DNA of 64,000 bases from Chromobacterium sinusclupearum (GCF_002902845.1 NZ_PPTF01000001.1:18304-82303); one strand, 5' to 3'. Counted from the first letter of the stretch, positions 42,794 to 52,114 are shown. The notes: generated from the sequence alone by a model not told the origin. Numbers and translations: made by a program.

Positions 42794-44245
42794 ATGTCTA
42801 CTGAAACTGCAAGCCAAGCCGGCGTAGCCGAGGGCGGATCGCCCAGGCTGAAGCTAGGCGCGCTGACGGCGCTGGTCGTCGGCTCGATGATAGGCGGCGG
42901 CATCTTCTCGCTGCCGCAGAACATGGCGGCCGGCGCCGGCGCCGGGGCCATCCTGATAGGCTGGGCCATCACCTTCGTCGGCATGCTGGCGTTGGCTTTT
43001 GTGTTCCAGATGCTGGCCTCGCGCAAACCGGAGGTGTCGGGCGGCGTCTACGGTTATGCCAAGGAGGGTTTCGGTGACTATATGGGCTTCAACTCGGCCT
43101 GGGGTTACTGGATTTCCGCCTGGATCGGCAATGTGTCGTACTTTGTGGTGATGTTCTCGGCCCTGGGCTTCTGGATTCCGGCCTTCGGCGACGGCAACAC
43201 GCCAACCGCCATCATCTGCGCCTCCGTGGTGCTGTGGTGTCTGCACTTCCTGGTGCTGCGCGGCGTGCATGGCGCGGCCTTCATCAACACCGTCACCACG
43301 GTGGCCAAGCTGGTGCCGCTGGCCTTGTTCATCGTGTTGATCGTGTTCGCCTTCAAGGTCGATACCTTTAATCTGGACTTCTGGGGCAACGCCAAGCTCG
43401 GCACCATCGTCGATCAGGTGAAGAGCACCATGCTGGTGACGGTATGGGTGTTCATCGGCATCGAAGGCGCTTCGATGTTCTCCGGCCGCGCCGAAAGCAT
43501 GAAGGACGTGGGCAAGGCGACCGTGATCGGCTTCCTGCTGACCATCGCGCTCTTGGTCGCCGTGTCGGTGCTGTCGCTGGGCGTGATGACCCAGCCGGAA
43601 CTGGCTGCTCTGAAGAACCCGTCCACCGCCTATGTGCTGCAAAAGGCCTTCGGCACCTTCGGCGCCAACCTGATGAACGCCGGTCTGGTGATTTCCGTCG
43701 GCGGCGCCTTGCTGGCCTGGACCCTGCTGGCCGCGGAAGCGCCTTACCTCGCCGGCAAGGACGGCGTGATGCCCAAGGTGTTCGGCACCCTCAACGCCAA
43801 TGAAACCCCGGCCGCCTCGCTGTGGCTGACTAATGGCCTGATCCAGCTGTTCCTGCTGATCACGCTGAAGAGCTCGGCCGGCTACCTGGCGCTGCTGTCG
43901 CTGGCCACCTCGATGATCCTGATTCCTTACCTGCTGTGCGCCGGCTACTCGCTGCTGGTGGCCAAGCGCGGCGAAGGCTACGCCCAGGGCGAAAGTACCG
44001 CCAAGGAATTCTGGACCGCCGCGCTGGCCACTGTGTATGGCGCTTGGCTGATCTACGCCGCCGGTCCCAAGTACCTGTTCCTGTCCATGGTGCTGTACGC
44101 GCCGGGCCTGCTGTTCTACCTGTGGGCCAAGAAAGAGCAGGGCCAGAAGCCGTTCAACCTGATTGAAGCCGTGCTGGCCGCCATCGTGGTGGTCCTGGCG
44201 GTGATCGCCGTCTACATGCTGGCGGTCGGTCAGATCGGTCTGTAA
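42794..44245 (+). CDS. arcD: Arginine/ornithine antiporter ArcD
   Basis: ArcD exchanges extracellular arginine for ornithine in the arginine deiminase pathway. The 483-residue, about twelve-helix APC-family protein has the early GALTALVVGSMIGGGIFSLPQNMA and the conserved VWVFIGIEGASMFSGRAES segment near residue 218. ATG 42794 was chosen over ATG 42788 because GGAG at 42783-42786 is correctly spaced from it. It is the first gene of arcDABC. Confidence 0.95.
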   Translation: MSTETASQAGVAEGGSPRLKLGALTALVVGSMIGGGIFSLPQNMAAGAGAGAILIGWAITFVGMLALAFVFQMLASRKPEVSGGVYGYAKEGFGDYMGFNSAWGYWISAWIGNVSYFVVMFSALGFWIPAFGDGNTPTAIICASVVLWCLHFLVLRGVHGAAFINTVTTVAKLVPLALFIVLIVFAFKVDTFNLDFWGNAKLGTIVDQVKSTMLVTVWVFIGIEGASMFSGRAESMKDVGKATVIGFLLTIALLVAVSVLSLGVMTQPELAALKNPSTAYVLQKAFGTFGANLMNAGLVISVGGALLAWTLLAAEAPYLAGKDGVMPKVFGTLNANETPAASLWLTNGLIQLFLLITLKSSAGYLALLSLATSMILIPYLLCAGYSLLVAKRGEGYAQGESTAKEFWTAALATVYGAWLIYAAGPKYLFLSMVLYAPGLLFYLWAKKEQGQKPFNLIEAVLAAIVVVLAVIAVYMLAVGQIGL

Positions 44246-44320
44246 GCGAAAGATTTCGAAACCAGTCGTGGGGGCGGATAGCCCGCCCCTGAAGTCAAAC
44301 AAGACTCAAGGAGTATCGTT

Positions 44321-45553
44321 ATGACCAAGTTTGGTGTTCATTCTGAGTGTGGCAAGCTGCGAACCGTGATGGTGTGTCGTCCCGGACTCGCCCATAAGCG
44401 CCTGACTCCGGACAACTGCCACGATCTGCTGTTTGATGACGTGATCTGGGTGGAGCGCGCGCAGAAGGACCACGCCTACATGGTCGAACAGATGCGCGCC
44501 CGCGGCATCGAGGTGGTTGAAGTGCACGATGCGCTGGCCAAGGTGCTGGACGACAAGGCGGCCCGCAACTGGATACTGGACCGCAAAATCAAGGCCGACA
44601 ACGTGGGTATCGGCATGCTGCAGGATCTGCGCAGCTGGCTGAACGAAATGCCGTCGTCCCAACTGGCTGATCACATGGTGGGCGGCATCGCCAAGTTTGA
44701 ATTGCCGTTCGACCCGAAAGGCCTGTTCGGCGGCTACCTGGACCGTTCCGATTTCGTGCTGCCTCCGATCCCGAACAGCCTGTTCCAGCGCGACCCGTCT
44801 TGCTGGATTTACGAAGGCGTGACGCTGAACCCGATGTACTGGCCGGCGCGCCGCCAGGAAACGTTGGTGCTGCAATCCATCTATCAATTCCACCCGATGT
44901 TCGCCGGCAAGGTGAATGTATGGTGGGGCGGTTGCGACACCGATCACGGCCCGGCCACGCTGGAAGGCGGCGACGTGATGCCCATCGGCAACGGCGTGGT
45001 GCTGATCGGCATGGGCGAGCGCACCAGCCCGCAAGCCGTGGTGCAAGTGGCCAAGCGCGTGTTGCATAAGGAAGGCGGCGCCAAGCGCGTCATCGCCTGC
45101 CAGATGCCGAAGTCCCGCGCGGCGATGCACTTGGACACCGTGTTCAGCTTCCTCGACATCGACCTGCTGTCGGTGTTCCCGGACGTGGTCGACGAAGTCA
45201 CCTGCACCAGCATCTATGCCGGCGACCGCGAAGGCGAGATCCGCTTCGAGCGCCATGAAGGCGTCAAACTGGTGGAAGTGGTGCGCCAGGCACTGGGCTT
45301 GAAGGAAATCCGCGTCATCCAGACCGGCGGCGACGCCTACCAGCGCGAGCGCGAGCAGTGGGACGACGGCAACAACGTCGTGGCGCTGGACCGCCGCGTG
45401 GTGGTGGCATACGACCGCAACACCTATACCAACCGCCTGATGCGCGAGCACGGCGTGGAAGTGATCGAGATTCCGGCTTCCGAGCTGGGCCGCGGCCGCG
45501 GCGGCGGCCACTGCATGACCTGCCCGATCATCCGCGACGAAGTGAAGCTGTAA
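44321..45553 (+). CDS. arcA: Arginine deiminase
   Basis: ArcA hydrolyses arginine to citrulline and ammonia. The 410-residue product has [20 protein letters not shown] at its N-terminus, the FQRDPS motif, HLDTVF with a catalytic His-Asp, and the catalytic Cys in [10 protein letters not shown] (Cys about 398). ATG 44321 follows AAGGAG. The Cys, His and acidic residues needed for activity are all present. Confidence 0.97.
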   Translation: MTKFGVHSECGKLRTVMVCRPGLAHKRLTPDNCHDLLFDDVIWVERAQKDHAYMVEQMRARGIEVVEVHDALAKVLDDKAARNWILDRKIKADNVGIGMLQDLRSWLNEMPSSQLADHMVGGIAKFELPFDPKGLFGGYLDRSDFVLPPIPNSLFQRDPSCWIYEGVTLNPMYWPARRQETLVLQSIYQFHPMFAGKVNVWWGGCDTDHGPATLEGGDVMPIGNGVVLIGMGERTSPQAVVQVAKRVLHKEGGAKRVIACQMPKSRAAMHLDTVFSFLDIDLLSVFPDVVDEVTCTSIYAGDREGEIRFERHEGVKLVEVVRQALGLKEIRVIQTGGDAYQREREQWDDGNNVVALDRRVVVAYDRNTYTNRLMREHGVEVIEIPASELGRGRGGGHCMTCPIIRDEVKL

Positions 45554-45563
45554 GGCTGTCATC

Positions 45564-45586
45564 CCCGGCCGGCAGGTCCGGCCGGG
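45564..45586 (+). other. Intercistronic hairpin between arcA and arcB
   Basis: CCCGGCCGG and CCGGCCGGG form a 9-bp all-GC stem with a 5-nt loop and no U-run, 11 nt after the arcA stop. It could stabilise the arcDA end of a processed mRNA. Confidence 0.55.
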
Positions 45587-45687
45587 ACGGAAAAATTCAT
45601 ACCGTTTGTGTGCAATAAGACAGGTTGACCGCCGGCTCCCCCGGGAGCGACGGCCGGCTTGCCCAGACTCTAATCAGGAGCAATATC

Positions 45688-46698
45688 ATGGCTTTCAATC
45701 TGCGCAACCGTAACTTCCTGAGAATGCTGGACTTCACCCCGCGTGAAATCCGTTACATGCTGGACCTGGCCCGCGACCTGAAACGCGCCAAATATACCGG
45801 CACCGAGCAGCAGCACCTTAAGGGCAAGAACGTTGCTCTGATCTTTGAAAAAACCTCCACTCGCACCCGCTGTGCCTTTGAAGTGGCCTGCTACGACCAA
45901 GGCGCCAACGTGACCTACCTTGGGCCGTCCGGTTCGCAAATCGGCATCAAGGAGTCGATGAAAGACACCGCCCGCGTGCTGGGCCGCATGTACGATGCGA
46001 TCGAATACCGCGGCTTCGACCAGGACATGGTGGAGAACGAGCTGGCCAAGTTTGCCGGCGTGCCGGTTTACAACGGCCTGACCGACGAATGGCACCCGAC
46101 CCAGATGCTGGCCGACGTGCTGACCATGTGGGAAAACACCGACAAGCCCATCTCTCAGATCAGCTACACCTATCTGGGCGACGCCCGCAACAATATGGGC
46201 AACTCGCTGCTGGTGATCGGCTCCAAGCTGGGCATGGACGTGCGCATCGGCGCGCCCAAGCACCTGTGGCCGACCGACCAACTGGTGGCCGAGTGCCGCG
46301 AGATCGCCAAACGCACCGGCGCCCGCATCACGCTGACCGAAGATGCCAAGGAAGCCGTCAAGGGCACCGACTTCATCCACACCGACGTCTGGGTGTCCAT
46401 GGGTGAGCCGGCAGAAGTCTGGGCCGAACGCATCCGTCTGCTGAAGCCGTACCAGGTCAACAGCGCGTTGATGGCCGCCGCGGAAAACCCGCAAGTGAAG
46501 TTCATGCACTGCCTGCCGGCTTACCACAACAGCGAAACCAAGGTAGGCAAGGAAATCGCCGCGCAGTATCCGGAACTGGCCAACGGCATCGAAGTGACCG
46601 AGGACGTGTTCGAGAGCGAAGCTTGCATCGCCTTCGAACAGGCGGAAAACCGCATGCACACCATCAAGGCCATTCTGGTGGCTACGCTGGGCGACTAA
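45688..46698 (+). CDS. arcB: Ornithine carbamoyltransferase, catabolic type
   Basis: ArcB phosphorolyses citrulline to ornithine and carbamoyl phosphate. The 336-residue product has the carbamoyl-phosphate loop STRTRC (about residues 56-61), DEWHPTQ and the ornithine-binding HCLPAY motif. It resembles the 336-residue catabolic enzyme of Pseudomonas rather than shorter anabolic forms, and its place between arcA and arcC settles the role. ATG 45688 follows CAGGAG. Confidence 0.97.
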   Translation: MAFNLRNRNFLRMLDFTPREIRYMLDLARDLKRAKYTGTEQQHLKGKNVALIFEKTSTRTRCAFEVACYDQGANVTYLGPSGSQIGIKESMKDTARVLGRMYDAIEYRGFDQDMVENELAKFAGVPVYNGLTDEWHPTQMLADVLTMWENTDKPISQISYTYLGDARNNMGNSLLVIGSKLGMDVRIGAPKHLWPTDQLVAECREIAKRTGARITLTEDAKEAVKGTDFIHTDVWVSMGEPAEVWAERIRLLKPYQVNSALMAAAENPQVKFMHCLPAYHNSETKVGKEIAAQYPELANGIEVTEDVFESEACIAFEQAENRMHTIKAILVATLGD

Positions 46699-46739
46699 GC
46701 CTGGGCTTGGGCCGGCGAAGTCCGGCCCGATCACACATC

Positions 46740-46779
46740 AACCGGCCAAGGCCTCCTGACCGGAGCCCTTGGCCGGTTT
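46740..46779 (+). other. Intercistronic hairpin between arcB and arcC
   Basis: AACCGGCCAAGG pairs with CCTTGGCCGGTT (12 bp, 15-nt loop), followed by TCGTT rather than a clean U-run. It may be a partial terminator or an mRNA-stabilising stem that lowers arcC relative to arcB. Confidence 0.6.
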
Positions 46780-46806
46780 CGTTGACAGTATTCGGAAGGA
46801 AGATTT

Positions 46807-47751
46807 ATGCGAGTCGTCGTAGCTTTGGGCGGCAACGCCCTGCAACGTCGTGGCGAGGCCATGACCGCGGATAACCAGCGCGCCAACGTAAAAGTGGCGG
46901 CCGAGCAACTGGCCGCCGTCACCCGGCTGGGACATAACCTGGTGATGTGCCACGGCAACGGGCCGCAAGTGGGCCTTTTGGGCCTGCAGAACGATGCCTA
47001 CGCCCGTCACGTGGATGACACGGTGACGCCGTATCCGCTGGATGTGCTGGGCGCGCAGACCGAGGGCATGATCGGCTATATGGTGGAACAGGAGTTGGGC
47101 AATGTGCTGCCCTTCGAAGTGCCCATCGCCACCATCCTGACCCAGACTGAAGTGGACGCCAATGATCCGGCGTTCAAGAATCCGACCAAGTTCGTCGGCC
47201 CGGTCTACTCCAAGGAAGAGGCCGATAAGCTGGCCGCGGAAAAGGGCTGGAGCGTCAAGGCTGACGGCCAGTATTACCGCCGCGTGGTGCCGAGCCCGAA
47301 ACCGAAGCGCATTTTCGAAATGCGCCCGATCAAGTGGCTGATCGAAAAAGGCGTGGTGGTGATCGCCGCCGGCGGCGGCGGCATCCCCACCATGTACGAG
47401 GGCGACAAGCTGGTCGGCGTGGAAGCGGTGATCGACAAAGACCTGGCCTCGGCGCTGCTGGCGCGGGAGATCGACGCGGATTACTTCGTGATCGCCACCG
47501 ACGTGAAAAGCGTGTTCGTCGGCTGGGGCACGCCGGAGGCCAAGGCCATCCGTCAGGCGCATCCGGACGAGATGGACAAGCTCGGCTTTGCCGCCGGCTC
47601 CATGGGTCCGAAAGTGGAGGCTGCCTGCGAGTTCGCCCGCCTGACCGGCAAGCGCGCGGTCATCGGCGCGCTGGAAGACATCGAGAGGATCGTCAAGGGC
47701 GAGGCCGGCACCATCATCAGCACCGAGAAACCAGGCATCGAGTGGTATTGA
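46807..47751 (+). CDS. arcC: Carbamate kinase
   Basis: ArcC transfers the phosphate of carbamoyl phosphate to ADP, yielding ATP in the arginine deiminase pathway. The 314-residue amino-acid-kinase-fold product has [15 protein letters not shown] at its N-terminus, [19 protein letters not shown] and the C-terminal GTII. It ends the arcDABC operon, with a terminator 26 nt downstream. Confidence 0.97.
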   Translation: MRVVVALGGNALQRRGEAMTADNQRANVKVAAEQLAAVTRLGHNLVMCHGNGPQVGLLGLQNDAYARHVDDTVTPYPLDVLGAQTEGMIGYMVEQELGNVLPFEVPIATILTQTEVDANDPAFKNPTKFVGPVYSKEEADKLAAEKGWSVKADGQYYRRVVPSPKPKRIFEMRPIKWLIEKGVVVIAAGGGGIPTMYEGDKLVGVEAVIDKDLASALLAREIDADYFVIATDVKSVFVGWGTPEAKAIRQAHPDEMDKLGFAAGSMGPKVEAACEFARLTGKRAVIGALEDIERIVKGEAGTIISTEKPGIEWY

Positions 47752-47776
47752 TCGGGCCAGCCGCTGGATCGAAACG

Positions 47777-47806
47777 AAAGGGCTGCCAGACATGGCAGCC
47801 CTTTTT
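47777..47806. terminator. Intrinsic terminator after arcC
   Basis: AAAGGGCTGCC pairs with GGCAGCCCTTT around a 6-nt loop and continues in Ts. It also lies 3' of the convergent reb gene and could act for both. Confidence 0.87.
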
Positions 47807-47822
47807 CACGTTTGGCGCATGC

Positions 47823-48122
47823 CTATTCGGATTTGAGCTGCTGGATCAGCGCTTCTATCTCGGCCGCATCCATGGGGCCGAGGGCCTGGGAGTCTATGCC
47901 CACGCTGTAGATCTGGATCACGCCCTGGTTGCTGCCGGCTTGGCCCGCGATGGCGAGCTGCTGCTGCGACGAGACGGCGTTTTCGAACACGATGCCTGTG
48001 GAGTGGGCGAGGGACTGGTAGAGGTTTCCGATCGCCATGGCCGGGGCATCCCCCACCACTTTGACATTGGTTTGGGCGACGGCATCGGTGATTTGATCGT
48101 TGACTGCGGTGGGGAAGGCCAT
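47823..48122 (-). CDS. Solitary RebB-family R-body protein homologue
   Basis: The 99-residue product matches the RebB/killing-trait family by eye: MAFPTAVNDQITDAVAQTN at the N-terminus, then VVGDAPAMAIGNLYQSLAHS and a QQQ-containing segment. RebB-type proteins polymerise into R-bodies, extendable protein ribbons. ATG 48122 follows AGGAG on the minus strand. No other reb gene or usual reb partner is in the window. The C-terminus (PMDAAEIEALIQQLKSE) is longer and more acidic than I expect for the core family. Confidence 0.85.
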   Translation of the reverse strand: MAFPTAVNDQITDAVAQTNVKVVGDAPAMAIGNLYQSLAHSTGIVFENAVSSQQQLAIAGQAGSNQGVIQIYSVGIDSQALGPMDAAEIEALIQQLKSE

Positions 48123-48224
48123 GGCGGTCTCCTGGCAGGATGATTCGATGGGGTCCGCCTGGCGCGCGGGCCGCGGCGAAGCTTCAGTATGGCCGGGACG
48201 GATGCAGGCTACTGCTGGCCGATT

Positions 48225-49262
48225 TTACAGGCCCAACTGCCGTCCATACTGCCGGCAGGCGTCTTTGCCTGCCTGGTAGCCGGCTTGATATAGCCTGGCC
48301 AGATTGGAGTAGGACCAATCCAGCTCTTCGCGGTGGCCTTCCTGGCTGATATGGGCGTCGAAATTGATTCGGATCAGTTCGGTGCGCGGACGCCCGTTTG
48401 CATCGCGGTTGTGCAGCGCCTCGAACAGCCGCAGGTCGTCGCGGGCGATGGCGGTCAGCGGCGCGATGATGGACTGCACCCAGGCATCGTACAGGTCGCG
48501 CGGCGGGTGCAGCAGCCGGCTGCTGCCGAGCACGTCGAACACGATGGTGTAGTCGATGTGCGGATGCAGCTCGAACAGCCGCTTGAAGTTCAGCGTGTCG
48601 ATGGCCGCGCCTTCGATATAGTCGCCGTCATCCAGCTTGTACGGCGGATAGATGAACGGGAAGGACAGCGCCGCCAGGAAATGGTCGTGAGTGATTTCGT
48701 GCTTGTCCCAGCAACGCATGTGCCCATGGGTGATGTTGTAGGCGTTGAGGTAGAAGGCCGGCGGAAAATCCTTCAGTTTGGCGAAATCGACAACCTGTTC
48801 GATGAATGGCACATGCGCGCATAGGCCCTGGCTGTCGGTGTTCAGATCGCTTGGGCATAGCGTGGCCAGCAGCAGCCCGGTCCAGTCCGCCAGCAGCCGC
48901 TGCGCCGGCCCATCGTCCGCCTGTCGCTGGATGGCCTGCAGCAGCGGATTGCGCCCCTGCAGGGCGCGCCAGGCATCCGCCAGCTGGCCGGGCTTGTTGA
49001 ACACCTTGTAATTGATCGGGAAGAGCTTGTAGAGCGGGTCGGATACGCCCATGTCGGCCAGCTTGCTCAGCGCCGCAATGGCGTCGCCCTGTCTGGGCGC
49101 GGCGTACAGCAGGCCGACGATGGCGCCGGCGCCGGAGGCCGAGACGATGTCGAATTCCACCCCGGCTTCGGCCAGCGCCACCAGCGCGCCGGCCATCAGG
49201 GTGGCATTGGGGGCGCCGCCGCCCAGCACCAATGCGATAGAAGGTTTGGAAGCCTGCGCCAT
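48225..49262 (-). CDS. Patatin-like protein with atypical active-site motifs
   Basis: The 345-residue product has a patatin-like fold start (SIALVLGGGAPNATLMAGAL, residues 8-27) and the expected strand-helix around SASGAGAIVGLLY. Classic patatins have GxSxG there and a catalytic Asp in DG[GA]. Here the motifs read SASGAG and EGA (YIEGAAID). The oxyanion loop GGGAPNAT also lacks the usual Arg/Lys-Gly. It may be a divergent lipase subfamily or a non-catalytic relative. ATG 49262 follows GGAG. It is divergent from padR and lies about 100 nt upstream of the reb gene on the same strand. Confidence 0.78.
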   Translation of the reverse strand: MAQASKPSIALVLGGGAPNATLMAGALVALAEAGVEFDIVSASGAGAIVGLLYAAPRQGDAIAALSKLADMGVSDPLYKLFPINYKVFNKPGQLADAWRALQGRNPLLQAIQRQADDGPAQRLLADWTGLLLATLCPSDLNTDSQGLCAHVPFIEQVVDFAKLKDFPPAFYLNAYNITHGHMRCWDKHEITHDHFLAALSFPFIYPPYKLDDGDYIEGAAIDTLNFKRLFELHPHIDYTIVFDVLGSSRLLHPPRDLYDAWVQSIIAPLTAIARDDLRLFEALHNRDANGRPRTELIRINFDAHISQEGHREELDWSYSNLARLYQAGYQAGKDACRQYGRQLGL

Positions 49263-49410
49263 CGTCAGTTTCTCCGGGAGATTGATGTCAATCGGTAACT
49301 CATCGGCATGGCTAAAGTATGGCCGCAAATCCGTTTTTTGCAATGCAGCGTGAAACGCGGCGCTGTGGTGAAAAAGCAGCAATTCCATTCGCGTTGCGCA
49401 GGGTAATGAA

Positions 49411-49435
49411 AGATACCTTGCGATACAAGGTATCT
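49411..49435. promoter_or_regulatory. Inverted-repeat operator 1 upstream of padR
   Basis: AGATACCTTG-CGATA-CAAGGTATCT is a perfect 10-bp inverted repeat with a 5-bp spacer, 99 bp before padR and 149 bp before the divergent patatin-like gene. Its core CCTTG-N5-CAAGGTATC recurs at 49484. It probably binds PadR. Confidence 0.68.
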
Positions 49436-49483
49436 TGTCATACAGTTCAGTCAGACATCCGCATGCAGCAGTCCAACGATGAC

Positions 49484-49502
49484 CCTTGTAATGCAAGGTA
49501 TC
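49484..49502. promoter_or_regulatory. Inverted-repeat operator 2 upstream of padR
   Basis: CCTTG-TAATG-CAAGG followed by TATC repeats the core of operator 1 with the same 5-bp spacer, 73 bp centre to centre. It lies 32 bp before padR, where binding would block transcription. Confidence 0.62.
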
Positions 49503-49533
49503 GTGTATTGCCAGTCGGCGAGGAAGATCGAAT

Positions 49534-49875
49534 ATGAAGACGCAATTGAAAAAGGGCACGCTGGACATGTGCGTACTGGCGGTGCTGGCCCAGGCCGACA
49601 GCTACGCCTACGAGCTGGTCAGCAAGTTGTCGCAGGGCATGGACATCAGCGAAGGCACCATCTATCCGCTGATGCGCCGGCTGCAGAATGAGTTGTGGGT
49701 CAGTACCTATCTGGTCGAATCGTCGTCCGGCCCCTCGCGCAAATATTACAAGCTGACCGACAACGGCCGGCGCGAGCTGGAAACGATGCGGCGGGAATGG
49801 CAGGAATTTGTGGCCGAAGTGGAAAACGTGCTGCGGGGCGGACCGGCGGCAATGACAGAGGAGGCACCGCAATGA
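49534..49875 (+). CDS. PadR-family transcriptional regulator
   Basis: The 113-residue product is a PadR winged-helix protein: KGTLDMCVLAVLAQADSYAYELV, then SEGTIYPLMRRLQNE as the recognition helix, the wing SSGPSRKYYKLT, and a dimerisation helix LETMRREWQEFVAEVENVL. ATG 49534 follows GAGGAAG. PadR regulators of this type (PadR-s1) commonly precede HAAS-domain genes. Its stop overlaps the next gene (ATGA), so they are coupled. The two upstream inverted repeats suggest autoregulation. Confidence 0.93.
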   Translation: MKTQLKKGTLDMCVLAVLAQADSYAYELVSKLSQGMDISEGTIYPLMRRLQNELWVSTYLVESSSGPSRKYYKLTDNGRRELETMRREWQEFVAEVENVLRGGPAAMTEEAPQ

Positions 49876-50978
49876 CACGGAAAGATTTTTTGCGTCAGCT
49901 TGAGCAGGGGCTGTCCGGCCTGAGGCCGGAAACGGTGAAGGAAATCCTCGCCGACTATGAAGAGTATTTCAACGACGCGCTGGCCGATGGCCGCGATGAA
50001 GCCGAGGTGGTGGCGGCGCTGGGCAGCCCGCAGAAGCTGGCGCGCGAATTGAAGGCGCAAACCCACTATCGGCAATGGCAGGAGCATCGCTCCTTCACCA
50101 ATCTGTCGCGGGTGGTGGTTTCGATCGCGGGGCTGGGCGTGCTGAATTTCGTGCTGGCCTTGCCGTTCATGATCTATCTGATCTTCCTCACCGTCGGCTA
50201 TATCGTGTCGGTCAGCTTGCTGCTGTCGGGCCTGGTGGTGGTGGTGGCTTGGGGCAGCCACGGCTTGTTCGGCTGGCCGCAATTCACCAGCGACGGTTCC
50301 GGCTGGTATATCGGCCGCCACGGCGACCATGGCGCGGAAATGGCCTGGCGCAGCGATAAGGACGATCACGCCGAGCAGGTCTGGATAGATAACGGACGCC
50401 TGATGCTGAATCCGGACGATGGCGACCGTTTCGAGCTCAAGACCCGGCAGGGCGACGCGCTGCTGGTGTTCAAACGGCAGGGCAAATTGCAGGTGGACGC
50501 CAGCCAGCCGGCCGTGCGCCAGTTGGCCCGGATCGATGCGCACGAGGTCAGCGTCAACGGCAGCGAAATCCGCGAACTGACCCTGCGCGAAGACAGCGGG
50601 GATGTGTTCACCGCCCGCGTCGACGACAACAGCCGCCTGGTGAAATTGGACGCCTCGGCCGGCGGCGCCGCGCTGAAGTTCGACGCCAGCGGCGCCAAAG
50701 GCAGCATTTCGCTGAGGGATGGCGATAGCGCGCTGGAAATTTCAGAAAGCAGGATCGCGCTCAAAGACGGCACCGACCACATCCAGATCGATGCCTTGCC
50801 TGGCCTGTCAGTGGGGATGAGCGCGCTGGTGGTGGGCTTGGGCTTGCTGACGGCTGGCGCTTTGGGACTGTTGTTCTGCGTCTGGCTGACGCGGCTGACC
50901 TGGCGCGCGCTTGTGGCCTATGTGAAGTATCAGATTGAGCTGGTATCCGGCAAAGACCGCGAAAACGCCGCGGCCTGA
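49872..50978 (+). CDS. HAAS/DUF1700-domain membrane protein
   Basis: The 368-residue protein starts with a HAAS domain (about residues 1-70, FLRQLEQGLSGLRPETVKEILADYEEYF), a helical signalling or scaffold module often paired with PadR. Two or three membrane helices follow (about 77-130), then a beta-rich region (about 140-310) with recurring Gly-Asp turns resembling DUF4097-type strands, and a final helix pair (about 318-350). ATG 49872 overlaps the padR stop. Function is unknown. It may sense or organise something at the inner membrane. Confidence 0.8.
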   Translation: MTRKDFLRQLEQGLSGLRPETVKEILADYEEYFNDALADGRDEAEVVAALGSPQKLARELKAQTHYRQWQEHRSFTNLSRVVVSIAGLGVLNFVLALPFMIYLIFLTVGYIVSVSLLLSGLVVVVAWGSHGLFGWPQFTSDGSGWYIGRHGDHGAEMAWRSDKDDHAEQVWIDNGRLMLNPDDGDRFELKTRQGDALLVFKRQGKLQVDASQPAVRQLARIDAHEVSVNGSEIRELTLREDSGDVFTARVDDNSRLVKLDASAGGAALKFDASGAKGSISLRDGDSALEISESRIALKDGTDHIQIDALPGLSVGMSALVVGLGLLTAGALGLLFCVWLTRLTWRALVAYVKYQIELVSGKDRENAAA

Positions 50979-51012
50979 ACCATAAACTTGCAATCAAATG
51001 GGAGTAACGATC

Positions 51013-51306
51013 ATGAAGAACGATGCCTGCCTGCAACAGTTGCAACTGACTTTGGTACAGCTGCCGGAAGCCGAATTGCGCAAGATTCTCAACGACTATC
51101 GCGGTTATATTCGCGATGCGGCGAGCGACCGCGGCAGCGAAAACCAATTGCTGGCCATCCTGACCGAGACCCGGCAAATGGCGGCTGCCGCCTTCGCCCG
51201 CCGCCGCATTCTGCGCCATAGCCGCCAGCAGCTGGCGATCCGGCTGTCCGGCATCGCCGCGGCGCTGACGGCCTGCGCTGCGCTGTACTGGCTGTTTCTG
51301 AATTGA
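51013..51306 (+). CDS. Small HAAS-like single-pass membrane protein
   Basis: The 97-residue product has an N-terminal helical part (QLQLTLVQLPEAELRKILNDYRGYIRDA) that resembles a cut-down HAAS domain, and a C-terminal membrane anchor (about residues 77-96). ATG 51013 follows GGGAG, better than the upstream ATG at 50998. It lies 34 nt after the larger HAAS protein and 23 nt before the repeat protein, so all are probably one operon. It may pair with the larger HAAS protein. Confidence 0.72.
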   Translation: MKNDACLQQLQLTLVQLPEAELRKILNDYRGYIRDAASDRGSENQLLAILTETRQMAAAAFARRRILRHSRQQLAIRLSGIAAALTACAALYWLFLN

Positions 51307-51329
51307 AGCTCTGTGAAGGGGAAGTATTG

Positions 51330-52088
51330 ATGCACACCGTTAGAATCGCCTGCTGCCTGATGCTGGCGGCAGGCGCCGCCCAGGCGGAAGAGACCGGCAA
51401 TATCGACAAGCTGAATTTCCGCGGCGATGCCGTGAAGCTGGAACTCAGCGCCGACGCCGCCAAACCGTACAAGTTGAATCTGGAGAAGCGCAACTGGTCC
51501 GACACGCGTTGCAAAGTCAACGCCACGCGGCAGGGCCGAGAGCTGACATTTCAGATCGATCTGGGCGCCGTGGCGGCAGACCGCTGCGGCCTGGTGATCA
51601 AGGGCAACGTCAAGCCGGGCAAGCAGATCGATGTCGACTTGAAGGCTTTCGATGGCGACCTGAACGGCACTTTTGATGCCGTGCAGGTGCATGGCCAGGC
51701 GATTGATGTCGATCTGAAGGGCGCTTATCGCCTGGTCAAGCTCAATGGCCGCGCGATCAAGGGCGATGTCGAAGGCAAAGTCGGCGAGCTGAACGCCAAG
51801 GGCGACGCCTTGACGCTGGACTTCAAGGGCGAGAGCCGGTCCTTGTCGCTCGATGGGCAGGCCGTCAAAGCGGATGTCGAGCTGCACGGCGCGCAGCCGG
51901 CTGCCGATGTTCAGGTCCATGGCCAGATGGTGAAGCTGGCGTTCAGCGCCAACCGTCAGGCCAAGCTGGATTATCAGGTCAATGGCCAGGCCATGACCGT
52001 GAACGGAGATTGGGCCAATACGCCCGGCGCGCCGCTGAAACTGCGCGTCAGCGGCCAGGCCGTTCAGGTGTCCCTGGAGAAAGATTGA
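51330..52088 (+). CDS. Exported repeat protein, possibly periplasmic
   Basis: The 252-residue product has a Sec signal peptide (MHTVRIACCLMLAAGAAQA, cleavage after residue 19), a two-Cys segment (Cys61, Cys86) that could form a disulfide, and from about residue 117 seven short repeats built on x-G-Q/D-A-[VIM]-x-[VL]. The repeat glycines are near 122, 140, 158, 176, 198, 219 and 242, spaced 18-23 residues, which suggests a beta-solenoid or stacked hairpins. ATG 51330 follows GAAGGGGAAG. I recognise no family. Confidence 0.72.
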   Translation: MHTVRIACCLMLAAGAAQAEETGNIDKLNFRGDAVKLELSADAAKPYKLNLEKRNWSDTRCKVNATRQGRELTFQIDLGAVAADRCGLVIKGNVKPGKQIDVDLKAFDGDLNGTFDAVQVHGQAIDVDLKGAYRLVKLNGRAIKGDVEGKVGELNAKGDALTLDFKGESRSLSLDGQAVKADVELHGAQPAADVQVHGQMVKLAFSANRQAKLDYQVNGQAMTVNGDWANTPGAPLKLRVSGQAVQVSLEKD

Positions 52089-52114
52089 GTAGTGGTATGA
52101 CTCCGTGTCCCTTG

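Noticed and set aside
49388..49568. Longer N-terminus for the patatin-like protein
   Set aside because: Upstream codons lack a ribosome binding site, and the extension would run into the operator region. ATG 49262 has GGAG.
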